DNA of 64,000 bases from Prorocentrum cordatum (GCA_963575745.1 CAUYUJ010015510.1:40001-104000); one strand, 5' to 3'. Shown: positions 51,135 to 62,440, counted from the stretch's first letter. Translations and numbers: made by a program. The notes: generated from the sequence alone by a model not told the origin.

Positions 51135-51552
51135 GACGTCGGGGGCAACGATAGGGGGAGGAGAAAGGCTCAGGGGGCGGTGCATCGGCCGCCCATCGCC
51201 TCGGCGTCACCCCAACATACTTATACTATATGTGCGTCGCCCCCCCAGGGGCGACGCGCGCACCGAGAAATATTATAGTACATGCGTCGTGACGGGCGCT
51301 TTCTGGCTATACCGCCGCTCGGGAAACGATATACAAGATGGTATGTTCGGGTTGCGAGCCTCCAAGGATGACATATAGTATTAGTATGTCTCTCTGCGTC
51401 CCATCGCCCACTCATCACCGATATGGGCCCGACAGCCCACCCCGCCAAGGAACGTGCGGATTCGCTATCCCGTGCTTATCGGCGATGTGTCGCCGAATGC
51501 CGGTCGATGGTTTCCTCCCTGAGCCAGCCCCCCCCCTTCAATTGCCCCTCAG
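51135..51552 (+). other. Transporter intron 5 (probably GA-AG), intron-family copy 3 (X)
   Basis: Starts GACGTCGGGGGCAACGATAG, which shares the GGGGCAACG / CGTCGGGG wording of introns 1 and 2, and ends CAATTGCCCCTCAG. The block CCCATCGCCCACTCATCACC, GATATGGGCCCGACAGCCCA, CCCCGCC (51398-51445) matches intron 2. Between about 51210 and 51390 an AT-richer stretch with inverted phrases (CCAACATACTTATACTATAT ... GGTATGTTCGGG) appears inserted relative to intron 2. Confidence 0.6.
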
Positions 51553-51585
51553 GACGTGATCTTCCCAGCTCTGACCATCCTCAAG
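51553..51585 (+). CDS. ABCC-type transporter, 33-nt micro-exon
   Basis: GACGTGATCTTCCCAGCTCT then GACCATCCTCAAG encodes DVIFPALTILK. Joined to its neighbours it gives ...KMTA-DVIFPALTILK-AMQVFMGHLP..., which fits the ABCC pattern 'LTAekvFtaLalfnxLr.pl..lP'. Flanked by CCCCTCAG and by a GC donor (GCTCGGGG). The two introns around it (X and Y families) appear fused without this exon at 36.7 kb. Confidence 0.7.
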
Positions 51586-51910
51586 GCTCGGGGGGTGGAA
51601 AAGGTACCTATACTGCTGGCCTTGACTCGTTTTCGCCTTTTTGAGGCTTCTGGGGAGGCCCTCATCGCCACGGCCAGATTCGCTTCGAAATTCTGGTCAG
51701 AACGCATCCCGGGAGAGGTCCAGGGAGTAACGGTATCGGTATCTTTTGGTTTCCCCAGCCCCAGGCGAGTAATCCCAGGGCGAGGTTGGGGAGCAGACCC
51801 AGTTGGATACTCACATGTCTTTCCTCCAGGGGCCGTTTAGGGCGATCTCCCTCTGAACCCAACCCCTGCCCCGACCCCACACTTTCGCGTCCCCCCCCCC
51901 CCCCCGGAAG
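51586..51910 (+). other. Transporter intron 6 (GC-AG), intron family Y
   Basis: Starts GCTCGGGGGGTGGAAAAGGT and ends CCCCCCCGGAAG. The block AGGTACCTATACTGCTGGCC, TCGTTTTCGCCTTTTTGAGG, CTCATCGCCACGGCCAGATT, CGAAATTCTGGTCAGAACGC is close to 36770-36875 in intron 1. Confidence 0.65.
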
Positions 51911-52120
51911 GCGATGCAGGTGTTCATGGGCCACTTGCCGACAGCTTTCTCGAGCATCGCAGACTTCCTCACCGCCCTCGCCCGCGTGGAGGCGTTTCTG
52001 CTGAGGCATCTGCCTGGGGACGCCCAGAGGGCGAGGGAGCGCCGCTGCAAGCCCGGCGTGCCAGCCGTGTCGCTGCAGCAGGCCGCGTGGGTCAGGTGCG
52101 ACGAGTCCGCCGCGGGAGCG
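51911..52120 (+). CDS. ABCC-type transporter, last exon seen (end of TMD1 and linker)
   Basis: Reads AMQVFMGHLPTAFSSIADFL, TALARVEAFLLRHLPGDAQR, then ERRCKPGVPAVSLQQAAWVR. In ABCC proteins TMD1 ends 'L...L..lP..i....qa.VSl.RieeFL' followed by a linker and the first strand of NBD1 ('...i.v.natfsW'), here VPAVSLQQAAWV. The donor is not resolved. No Walker A or ABC signature (LSGGQ) was found downstream to the end of the window, so the nucleotide-binding domain is either further away, on exons I could not read, or lost. Confidence 0.75.
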
Positions 52121-53260
52121 TCGCAGGAGCCGAGGGGGGTGGCTTTTGGGTTGCGATCCCCGTGTTGTCACAGCTCTTTCAGCACGCAGAGCTCGATGTT
52201 TCCCACTTTCTCTAGGCCTCCCAGATGGCGTATGATCGTCGCGACGTAGCAGGCATTGCGTGTTGTCCTCCCAAGGGGGTGTCGACCAGGGGTGTCGCAC
52301 GAGCCCGTTCGTGCCCAGATTGTCCGGACCTTTCAGGTCGAATCGATTCGTTTTGGAGGGGGTGTGAACGTGTCCTCCTCCTGAGGATCCTTCCTCCTTG
52401 CTCCCTCCTCCTCCTCCTCCTCCTCCTCCTCCTCCTCAGGGGGTGTGAACGTGGCCTCCTCCTCCTCCTGATCCTCCTGAGCCTTCCTCCTTGTGCCCTC
52501 GTGCTTTACTTGGGCATGCCATAGGGGCACTCCGCCGGCAGCGTCAGCCGAGGAGCTGCACGCGCGCGCGCACGGCCCCTCCCGCAAGTGCAGCACAGGG
52601 AGCCTGGATGCCCGCGGCAGAAGGGACAAAGACGAGCACCACTTCCTGGCAAGGAAGGACCAAGAGACAGAGAGAGAGAGAGAGAATGATGATGAAGGAG
52701 GGGGGTAAGAGCTGCATGCGCCCTAGCAGCAGGACCAAGTGCAAGCTGAGGCGGTCCCAGCTCGGCTAAACAGTGCCGCACATTCTGCTATTCGTGCGCG
52801 TGCGGTGCAGGCCGGCGGATGGGATGTAGGACGGCATGCAGCATGCGATCCAAAGACAACGTTTTCTCCCCAACCAGTCCACCCACACCACCACCACCAC
52901 CACCACCACCACCACCACCACCACCGCCACCACCCGCAAGAAACATAGATAGGGGCGAGAAGCTACGATGACCAAGGCGCCAGAGTAGACGGTGAAGTTC
53001 TAGCAAAGCCAAGATCACGGTTCACATAATCGACAGGCCTAGTGGCTGGAGTCGAAGAGCGCACGCGAGAGGCCCCATGGCCAAGATCGCAGCACGCGTA
53101 CCTGTACCCAGGAGCGGGCCGCGCCATTACGACAGGCATCCTGGAACGGGCGGCGCCGTTACGACAGGCGCTGCCGCTGGGCATGCAATGTGCTCTCCGC
53201 CTCCTGCCACGACCTCCATCCTCGACTCCTCGGAGAGGCTCCTGAAGGAGCAAACTGGCC
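52121..53260. other. No supportable gene; short repeats
   Basis: A duplicated phrase GGGGGTGTGAACGTG (52359 and 52439) is followed each time by CCTCCTCCTGA-type sequence and a (CTC)n tract; GA repeat at 52665-52686; (CCA)n at about 52885-52930. Transporter NBD exons were looked for here without success. Confidence 0.6.
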
Positions 53261-53760
53261 TCAAGGGCCCACTGGGGGGTCCCCGCCGCTCCCACAGGGG
53301 GCCCTGCAATCTACGGTGGTCGAAGTCCACATTGCACCGCTCACCGCAGTCCAGCCAGCAGCGATGAACGCAACGTCTACAAGGTCGCCATTCACGTGAA
53401 CGCCGAACCAGAAGTCGACGGAGTCGACAGCGCGAAGCGCTAAGCTAAGGGCACTGCAGAGGCCACACGGAGACCGTACGAGCAGCATTTGGCCCAGGGT
53501 GGCATCTGATGGCAACGGCAGTCGCTATACAAAAGGGGGGCATCACCATGCTGAATATAGCGTCGAAGGCGGCCTCGTCCGCGCAAAGCTCGTCCATGTA
53601 GGGGGAGCACAGGGGTGTCGCGCTCGACCAGTCGTGCAGCAAGGATATCGAATACGTGCCCGACAACCACCAAACTGGTATACTGGTAGACTGATGCGCG
53701 ACAGCGGCCTTGAAAAGGTATTCTTTGCCGCGGCCGAGACTTTCTGAAGCATGGTCGCAC
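53261..53760 (-). CDS. Possible minus-strand exons, unknown protein
   Basis: Minus-strand frames give SPYMDELCADEAAFDAIFSM with VMPPFCIATAVAIRC (about 53445-53666) and AVDSVDFWFGVHVNGDLVDV with AFIAAGWTAVSG (about 53300-53430). The balanced composition and a hydrophobic segment look protein-like in otherwise repetitive DNA. No family recognised. They could be exons of the same gene as 54390-54900. Confidence 0.25.
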
Positions 53761-54059
53761 TTCGTTCGACTCTTTACGTGTCCATGCCGTTCAAGATATC
53801 GGCAAATTCAGCAACAGTTCGGCTTTCATGAATGCGGTTGAGCAGCTCGTCGTGCGCATCCATCTCCGTATTCGTTCAATGGCCACTGGCGGAAGCACGA
53901 TCGCGTCCCGTACCACGACCGACCTTTCGGGAGCCAACAGGCAACCCACTCGCCTCGAGCGTCACAACCGACTCCAGAGTCTCGAGACCCTCCACCAGCA
54001 GCCTGATCGTCTAAAAACACACCGCACCAGCATCGTCCCGAGGAACGCCGCCTTCGCAT

Positions 54060-54310
54060 CTTTCGCGCCTCCGGCAGCTCGAAGACCCCCACCAAGAACA
54101 TGAACGGCATCATTGTCACGAAGTGCCTGCCGTTCAGCGCCTGCAGGAGCACCTCCCAGGACACGAACGGCATCCTCGCCTCGAAGCGCTTGCAACTCGG
54201 CGACGTGCAGGTCCGTGGGCAAATCGTCCACCACCTCCAATTTGGTCGCGTTCGAGCAGTCCAGCAAGCCAGGACCCTCAGATACCTCCCACTTGGTGCC
54301 GTTCTTCGTT
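54060..54310 (-). CDS. Possible minus-strand exon, unknown protein
   Basis: Frame with KWEVSEGPGLLDCSNATKLE, VVDDLPTDLHVAELQALRGE and two similar phrases ALRGEDAVRVLGGA / ALRDNDAVHVLGGG. It directly follows the (GAG)n tract at the end of the 54390-54900 candidate. No family recognised. Confidence 0.25.
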
Positions 54311-54389
54311 CCTGAACACTTTCTAATCGTCGTCCCCCTCCTCCTCCTCCTCCTCCTCCTCCTCCTCCTCCTCCTCATCCATGTCCACG

Positions 54390-54900
54390 TCCAAGCTGTG
54401 TGTGAAGAGGTCACCGCCTTCGCCCTCGTTCTCATCGAGGCTGCCCTCGCAGCCGTCCGAGCCGATCGCCAGGCTGACAATCGCCGCCTGGAAGTTTGGC
54501 GGCTCCACCTTGCCCTTGATCACCATCATGACGTCCCCCTGCTCCCCCTGGCCTTGGGCGGGGTCGTCGGGAAACGGGATATCTTTGCCTCTCTGCTTGG
54601 GCATCGCTTGCTGAAGGGCGACGGCCAGCTTCGCCGCACCCTGGAACTGCACGCGCCAGCAGGCGCGTGCTGCGCCTCCGAGCAGCCGCTCGGAGGGGGC
54701 CTCGGCCAGACCTGACCGGCTCCCCTCGCAGATGTCATCCCACCTCTCGAGGCTCAAGTCCAGGGCGGTGCCTCCTCGGCTCCGCTCCGCGGGCCGCGCG
54801 GCCGCGCCGAGCCGCGCCCTCCCTGCGAGAAGGCCCGACAGCGCGGCGCGGCGCGCGCCGCGGACGGGCTCTCCCGCGTAGGACAGGTCGCGGCTTGCTC
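54390..54900 (-). CDS. Possible minus-strand exon, unknown acidic protein
   Basis: Frame reads ALDLSLERWDDICEGSRSGL, ACWRVQFQGAAKLAVALQQA, MPKQRGKDIPFPDD, GDVMMVIKGKVEPPNFQAAI, VSLAIGSDGCEGSLDENEGE and FTHSLDVDMDEE. It is the least repeat-like open frame in 53-57 kb and has few competing readings. It lies between two (CTC)n blocks, which extend it artificially into poly-Glu on both sides. No domain recognised; direction opposite to the transporter. Confidence 0.35.
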
Positions 54901-54904
54901 TCTC

Positions 54905-55150
54905 GTGCTCCTCCTCCTCCCCCTCCCCCTCCTCCTCCTCCTCCTCCTCCTCCTCCTCCTCCTCCTCCTCCTCCTCCTCTCCTCCCTCCCTCCTCTCCTC
55001 CTCTCCTTCCTCCTCCTCCTCCTCTCCTCCTCTCTCCTCTTCCTCCTCCCCCTCCTCCTCCTCCTCCTCCTCCTCCTCCCTCCTCCTTCTCTCATCCTCC
55101 TCCCTCCTCCTCCTCCTCCTCCTCCTCCTCCTCCTCCTCCTCCTCATCGT
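54905..55150. repeat. (CCT)n polypyrimidine block
   Basis: About 240 bp of CTC/CCT repeats. A shorter (CTC)n is at 54328-54378. Confidence 0.95.
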
Positions 55151-55512
55151 TCTCGTGGTCCAGGGAGACACAGGGGCCCATACAGAGCTGCAGAAGGCCT
55201 AGGGAAGCAGGACGCTCCAGGACGCTTTCAGAGGTTCCATCTCGCTCCAGTGACTCACATTCAGACGCACGCACGCTCAGAACCACTTACACCTAGACCT
55301 ACCCGCATGCAGAACCACTCGTACTCAACCACTCATGCTGAGCCAGTCGCACGCAGGCTCGTTCATACTCATACCCGCTCGTATTCCCACCCAGGCTTAC
55401 GCCCAAGCAGACCCACTCATATCCAGATTCACCTGCATCCAGGCCCACCCATACTCGGACCGATGCATACCCCCACGCAGGGTCATTCACATTCGGACTT
55501 GCCCGCACTCTG
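55150..55512. other. No supportable gene; CACTCAxAC-type repeats
   Basis: Degenerate short units such as CCACTCATGCTG, CACTCGTACTCA, CCCACTCATA between 55250 and 55500. Confidence 0.6.
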
Positions 55513-55670
55513 TAAGGTCACCCCGAGGAGCGCGAAGGTGACCGCGCTTCCCGCGTCGTGGCCTGGCCCGGGAAGCTGCCCTTCTCCAGGAGGGCAGCGC
55601 GAAGGCGCGAAGACAAGCGCGCGTCGCGCAGCGCGGTGTGCTGCGCGCGAAGCTACGTGACCCTGGCACT
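55513..55670. mobile_element. MITE-like element, copy related to 23.8 kb
   Basis: AAGGTCACC at the left and CGTGACCC at the right are partial inverted repeats (GGTCAC / GTGACC). The interior CCCTTCTCCAGGAGGGCAGC, GCGCGAAGGCGCGAAGACAA and GCGCGAAGCTACGTGAC matches the 5.7-kb and 23.8-kb copies. Confidence 0.55.
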
Positions 55671-55918
55671 CCAGATCGCATCATGGAAAGGAGGGGGTCA
55701 GATTTGGGGGATCTGATTAGAGCTGTCTTTGAGAGTTCCGTGGGGGCTCTGGTCAAAAGGCTGCCCATTCATGGCTGGTCTGGGGGGGGTCTAATATTGC
55801 TCGTCTGGGAGGTTTGTGACCCCCCCTATTATGAGATTAGGAGTGCTCACTCAGTTCCAGTGTCAATCGCAATCTGATTCGCACGCACTCAGACATCGCG
55901 AAAGGAAAGCGCTAGACG

Positions 55919-56668
55919 TTGGATTCACGCGACGTGGCCGGCTTGGGCCACAGCTCGATACAATACATTTACGGGCGCATGTCTTTCCAACGCTCGACCC
56001 TGGTGTGGCTAGGCAGGCCTGCCCTCCACATGTGCATCTGGCGCGCGCCCCTCACATGTTTCATTTGTGGATCCAGCCAGGTGTGTCTCCAGCGTCCCGG
56101 CAGAAGGCGTAGGACCCTGCAGGAGCACTTCCAGCCAGAGTGTTGCAAGATAGGCGGGCGTCCACATAGGAATGCTGCGGGACGAGGGTGCGCCACCCTA
56201 CCAGAATCGAGTCTTGAGTATTGGGTGCAGGCCTCCACGGGCAGGCGCATGTGGAGCACTCGGGCGACGCATTCGGAGCCGAGGGTGGAAAGAAAAACCC
56301 CGGGGAAGCCAGAATCTTCAGGAACCGCTGAAGTGTGCGAAGCTAGCGAGGGAGCAGAAGCGAGCAGAGCTTTCCGCTCTGCAGGACCAGGCCTGCACCA
56401 CCCGGACGTTCTCGCTGGGGCCTGTCAGTTTAGAGCGGGCGGTGCCAAGGGGGAGGGTCACCCTTGGGGGGTCGCCACCTCGAGGAAGCGCCATCTCTGT
56501 GAGGAAAGCGGGGCCGCCAGAGCACCCCAGAACGCCCCACCCCCAGCCGAGTCCAAACTTCCAACGCAAGCAATCCTCTCGAGCTTCGATTCTGGAACCT
56601 CGATCCTCAGGAGGAGCATGCGAGCGACGACAGAAAACGGGGTCGACTGCGCGGGCACCGTCGCGTAA
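55919..56668 (+). CDS. Unassigned open frame, 249 codons, low confidence
   Basis: Uninterrupted plus-strand frame in non-repetitive sequence, including HMCIWRAPLTCFICGSSQVC. Competing frames of 60-170 codons overlap it. I recognise no family, and GC-rich DNA makes such frames by chance. Confidence 0.2.
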   Translation: MDSRDVAGLGHSSIQYIYGRMSFQRSTLVWLGRPALHMCIWRAPLTCFICGSSQVCLQRPGRRRRTLQEHFQPECCKIGGRPHRNAAGRGCATLPESSLEYWVQASTGRRMWSTRATHSEPRVERKTPGKPESSGTAEVCEASEGAEASRAFRSAGPGLHHPDVLAGACQFRAGGAKGEGHPWGVATSRKRHLCEESGAARAPQNAPPPAESKLPTQAILSSFDSGTSILRRSMRATTENGVDCAGTVA

Positions 56669-57700
56669 GCTGCCCGCGCAAGGTCGCTCGTAAGCGCTCT
56701 CGCTTCCAATGTGGCGTGCGGCGCTGGCGACCCGCGTTAGCCACCGCGTAAGGTCGCTATGTCACCTCTCCCGTGAGATCCGTGTTCCGACATTTGTTGC
56801 ATTTCGGGTTTCCTCGTCTTTTCAGGAACTGGGCCTGCGGTCCGCTCTAGCCGCCATGTGGCCGCCGTCGCCGCCTCGTCGCCGCCCGCCGCCTCGTCGC
56901 TGCCCGCTTTGCATCGCGTCGCATTGTTCTGCATTGTGTTTGCTTGGCGTTGCTTTGCATGGCTCTGCATTGCTGGATTCTTTTTCCTCAGAGAAGAATA
57001 GATTCTACCCCCTCGGAGTTAACGATCCCCCTTGGGGTATTGGGATTTCATATTTATTTTGCATGCTCGTCCATCCTACTTGTGATTTCATAGTATCCCA
57101 GCCAAACCGGTATCGCCCCCCCCCACCCCCCACCCCACCGCCATCCTCTGCAAAACACATGATGCGCGCACACGTCTTCATCTTAAGACAGCAAATGGCC
57201 ATAATCCCTCACAGAAAACCTTACAGCAAGATCATCACGCGCGCGTCCATGCCAAAATCGTACCAAACACCGTGTGTTTGCAAGCATTTCAGCATACAAA
57301 CAAAAAGCCCAAGGGTTTTGTAACAAATTGGTTGCGAACTTCCTGTCCGCGCGCTCCTGCTAAAATTATACAAAGACCATTGGATTCTTATGAATTCTGC
57401 CAGATCCAGCGATTTCATGCCACCGCGCGGTGCACCCGCGATACTCTTGTCATGCGCCGGGGGCGCGAATCTTTTACAAGGGCCACGCGCGGGCCACATG
57501 CGCGCACTGCCGCATGCGCATGGTCAGTCTGACGGATTCGTTGAACTTTCTCGGGGGAGCGTAAGACCCGGGTTTGCCAGGACTCGGGTTGGCCATCGTT
57601 TTTTGACGACCGCGCCTCGGATTTTGACGAGGAGGAGTTTCGTGGGATGTCTGCAGCGGGAGGCCTCGTCAAAATGCAGGCTCGGCCTCGTCATTTTTGT
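56669..57700. other. No supportable gene
   Basis: Contains GTCGCCGCCTCGTCGCCGCC near 56868 and a C-rich run near 57116-57140; then sequence resembling module A of the following repeat array from about 57140. Confidence 0.5.
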
Positions 57701-60700
57701 TGACGACTTCGTCGGGGATTTCCGAGTCCCCTGTGCCCAGGTCTTACGTCCCCCTGACTTTCGCGCACGCGGATTTCCTTTTCAACCTTGTCAGCATCAC
57801 CGCGATCACCTGCCTCATCGACAGATGGACATCAGCATCGTCAACGTGTTTGCCATCATTGGCGCCGTTATCGTTCGTGCCGTCACCCTCTTGAACATCG
57901 TCGTCGCTGGTGCCATCTTCATCATTGTCGCAGACATTGCCGACGTAATCTTGTCATCGAGCGCGTCCGAGTATCGTCGACTTGTTCACGTTCATCATCG
58001 ACTCACGGTCACGAGCATCGGCAGTGAGGATGTTATCATCGATGTCGTCATCGGTGGCGCCGCCGCCCCCCGCATCATGAGTTTTGCCAAACAAATTGCG
58101 GGTGGGAGGGTGGGATGTTTGCGCGAGCAGTGGAAAGGGCGATGTCAACTTCAGCAGAGTGGATTGCACCGCGAATATTCTCCTTTGTTATACGACAATA
58201 CTACCCCCCGGGATTATCCCCACCCTTTGTCGTATTGCAATTTGCACATGGTTCTGCCCCGTCGTCCATCTTGAACTCGCACCATCCCAGCCGAGCCGGC
58301 ATGGACCCCCCCCCCCCGCCATTTTCTAGAAACAATCACATCCGCGCGCTCGTTTATCAACAATCATCAGTTTTCAAGAATCCTCTGCAAACAAAAAAGA
58401 CACCACGAAGTGCACGCGCGCGCGTCGTCGCGCGCGCATGCCGAAATCCTTCCAAAAACTCAAGTTTCGCAAAGACTTCAAAATCGAGAGCCCCAAAAAA
58501 CATGTGCGAACACCGGGTTTCGCAGCGCGGATTTTCAAAACAGCTTGCGCGCGCGGTCTTGCGAATTGTTTAGAAAACCAATCGTTGTATTTCATCATTT
58601 TCAGAACGTGCTACCAAACGGGCTTCGCGCGCGCGTGCCGGAATCTTTCAAGAACCTGCGGTTTCGTAAGGATTGCAAAATCGAGTGTCCAACGCATATA
58701 TCAACCACGTTGTTTCGCAACGCGGCTGTTCAAAACAAGTTTGCGCGCTCTTGCGCATTCTCAAGAGAACCATCTGCTTTCCGCATTTTCAGAAAATGCT
58801 ACCAAACGGGCTTCGCGCGCGCATGTCGAAATCGTTCGAACGCCCTTGCGCGCGTGCTGTCACGAGAATCCTGTGCAAGCGAATGGGCGACGTGCACGCG
58901 CGCGCCTTGTCGCTCGCGCATGTCGAAATCATTCAAAAACCTTCGGCGTCGCAAGGATTTCAAAATCGAGTGTCCCAAACATTTGTCGGTTAGCAAAAAA
59001 ACATTTGTTTTCGCAGCAGCAGTTTTCAAAAACAAAAAATGCCGGGCCTCGCGCTCTTGCGAATTCCGAGGGGAAGCATAGGTCTGTCTACATGTTCACG
59101 GAATTCTGCCAAACGGGCCTCTCGCGCCGCATGCCGGAATCATTCGCGCGCCCTTGCTCGCGTGTTGGGGGGGCGCGATCCGCGTCAAATCATTCCCCAC
59201 GGGCCGCTCGCGCGTCGGCCGCGCGCGCGTGTCGATCTCGTTCAAACTCTCATCACCGACGCGAGGGCGCCGTCATCGTCGTCGGCTCGATCAGCTTCGG
59301 CGCCGTCACTGGCCGCGCCGTCGTCGTTGTCATCATCGCCGCCAGCGTCGCTATGCTATCATCATCGTGCCTACCGTTGCCGACGTTGCCATGACACCGC
59401 CCCTGCCCACGTCGCCGACTCGCAGTGAAGTGCCCGCTGGGGTGCGCCCAGCGGTCAGCGCCACCGCGGCCGCGTCGGTCGCGCCAAACTAGCTGGCCGC
59501 TGAGCGCGCGCGCTTGGGTTGGCGCGGCGGCAGAGATGCGCCGGCCAACGCTGAGCACTCATCGCAATCGCCGCCGCGTGGGTTTTGCAAACGAAATGGC
59601 GAGTGGGCGGGAGGGATGTTTGCAAGCGCATGGAATGTGTCAACTCGTTTGTTAACATCCATTGCCGGGGGGGCGGCATCGCCCCCCCCCCCCCCCTGCC
59701 ATCCTCTGCAACAAATACGACGCGCGCGCATCCGTGTTATCAAAAATCATCGGTTTTCAAGAATCACTCGCCGAAATTGCAACAAGTGCACACGCGCGCG
59801 CTGTCGCGCGCGCGTGCCGGAATCTTTTCAAGAACCTGCGGTTTCGTAAGGATTGCAAAATCGAGTGTCCAACGCATATATCAACCACGTTGTTTCGCAA
59901 CGCGGCTGTTCAAAACAAGTTTGCGCGCTTTTGCGCATTCTCAAGAGAACCATCTGCTTTCCACATTTTCCAAAAATGCTACCACACGGTCTCGCGCGCG
60001 CATGTCGAAATCGTTCGAACGCCCTTGGGCGCGCGCCATCGCGATAATCCTTTGCAGCAAACGGACGAAGCGCACGCGCGCGCGTCGTTGCGCGCGCATG
60101 CCGGAATCCGTTAAACCACTATCGGCATCGCAACGATTTCAAAACCGAGTGCCCCACCAACATATAAGAACACATGGTTTCGCAACGCCCGCTTCTTTGT
60201 TCAATGAATCTTGCTTAAAAAAGCGCGCTCGCGCTGTTGCGGTTTCTTAAGGGAACCATTTGTTTTTTTGCCCCAGCGCTCGCGTGGGATTCTGCCAAGC
60301 GGGCCTCTGGCGCCGCATGCCAAAATCATTCGCGCGCCCTTGCGCGCTGGGGGGGGGGTGCGCGATCCGCGTCAGATAGGACAACGCGGGCCACTCACGC
60401 GTCGGCCGCGCGCGCATGTCGAACACTTCCCAAAACCTTCATCGCCGACGCGAGGGCGCCGCCATCGTCGTCGGCACGATCAGCATCGGCACCCGCGCCG
60501 GCCGCGCTGTCGTCGTAGCCCAAATCGCCACCAGCACCACTGCTATCATCATCGCGTTTACCGTTGTCGACGTTGCCATGGCGCTGGGCCCGCCCTCGTC
60601 GCCGACTCGCAGTGAAGCGCCCGCTGGGGCGCGCCCAGCGGTCAGCGCCACCGCGGCCTGCCGCGTCGGTCGCCCCGCACTAGCTGGCCGCTGAGCGCGC

Positions 60701-61259
60701 GCGCTTGGGTTGGCGCGGCCGCGGAGATGCACCAGCCAACGCCGAGCGCTCATCGCAATCGCCGCGTGGGTTTTGCACGCGAAGTTGCGGGTGGGTGCGC
60801 GGGATGTTTTGCAAGAGCATGGGATGTGTCAACTTGTTTGTAAACATCAATTATCAGGCATTCTCTTGTCTTAAGACAGAATGGATGGATTACCCCCCCC
60901 AGGGATTATCGCCCCCCTTTTCCTATTGCAATTTACATGCGATTCTGCGTCATCAGAGCATTCCAGCCCAGCCGGCATCGACGCCTCCCCGTCGTCTCCC
61001 GCGAAAAAATATGCGCGCGCATTCGTTTATCACAAGATAGCAGTTCTCCAGAAGACGGTGCAACAAATGAGACGAAGTGCAAGCGCGCGCGCTGTCGCGC
61101 GCGCGTGCCGAATTTCGTCGACAAAACTCTAGTTTTCGCGAGGGCGCCCAAATCAAATGCCCAAGAAACAATGAAAACACATGGTTTTGCAACGCGGATT
61201 CTAAAACAATTGCTTCATGACGTTCCCGACCCATTTGCATCGAGCGGCAAGAGGAGTTG

Positions 61260-61960
61260 ACCCAAACGCGACAAGATGACCGTGCAGGCGCTGTTATATG
61301 CTGCGCACGCTACGCGGGATATGGCGCGATTCACATGACAACGACAAAAGAACTACATGGGCCCAGGCTCGAGGGGGACATGGGGGGCAGGAGCGAAGGG
61401 CCCGAGAAGAGCGCGTGGGCGGCCGAACCGTCAATGCGGCAGCAACAGAGGGAAGGTGGCAGGGGGCAGAGGATGACGACGAAAGTGACCGGAGGAGACC
61501 GAAGAGTGTTGATTTTGTTGGTAGCGCGCTGAAGATGCAACGCTGCCTGCGCCACGTCGCCGCCGCCCTCGACACAAAGCTGCTTATTGTTAGTGCAAGC
61601 AGCGAGCGAGGCCTAGCTCGCCCGCCAGTTTCCTCGCTTCCTTTCTGCACTTCTCATGGCGCCAACCTCGCAGAGCGGATTTCGTTCGGGAAACGATAGG
61701 ATGGGCCCGGAGTGTCCTGGATAATTTCGCTCCGGATTTCGAGGGGAATTTCGCGCGGATTTTTTTGGACAGGAACGAAGACCAACAAAAATCCATGCGA
61801 AATTCACGTCGTTTTTCGCTCGCCGCTTCGGGCAGCAATCCACGCAGACATCCGCTGCAGCACGTCCGCAAGGCCGGCGCAATGACACTTCCCAGCGCGG
61901 AAGCTAAGCGCTCGAAGGCGCGCCGCCAGGTCTGCGGGGGGCCCGCGACGGCGCCCCGCT
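61260..61960. other. Unrelated insertion within the repeat array, no gene recognised
   Basis: Sequence between module A copy 3 and the 101-bp array lacks the A/B wording. Open frames without motifs. Confidence 0.45.
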
Positions 61961-62440
61961 GGACCCCTTAGCAGCCCTCGAAAACGGCGACAGTTTCGCA
62001 GATCGCAGCCCCCCAGGGGTGGCGAGGACTAGTCTGAATTTGAGTAGTGGTTCGCTTTGCTGGACCCGCCAGCAGCCTTCGAATGTGGCGACAGTTTCGC
62101 AGATCATAGCCCCCCAAGGATGGCGACGTCTAATCTGAATATGAGTAGTGCCTTACTCCGCTGGACCCACCAGCGGCCCTCGAAAGTGGCGAAAGTTTCG
62201 CAGATCGCAGCGCCCCAGGGATGGCGACGTCTAGTCCGAATCAGGGCGGCGTCTCGCTCCGCTGGACCCGCCGCCAGCAGCCCGCGAAAGCGGCGATTGT
62301 TTCGCAGATCGCAGCCCCCCAAAGATGGCGAGGTCCAAACTGAATCCGGGCGGTGCGTCGCTCCCTAGGACCCGCCAGCGGCCTTCGATAGCGGCGACAG
62401 TTTTGCAGATCGCAGCCTCCCAGGGACGACGAGGGCAAAC
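61960..62440 (+). repeat. ~101-bp tandem array, five units
   Basis: Units carry GCGACAGTTTCGCAGATCGC, AGCCCCCCAGGGATGGCGA, TCTGAAT and CGCTGGACCCGCCAGCAGCC. GCAGATCGCAG or variants recur near 61998, 62099, 62197, 62304 and 62406. Confidence 0.85.
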
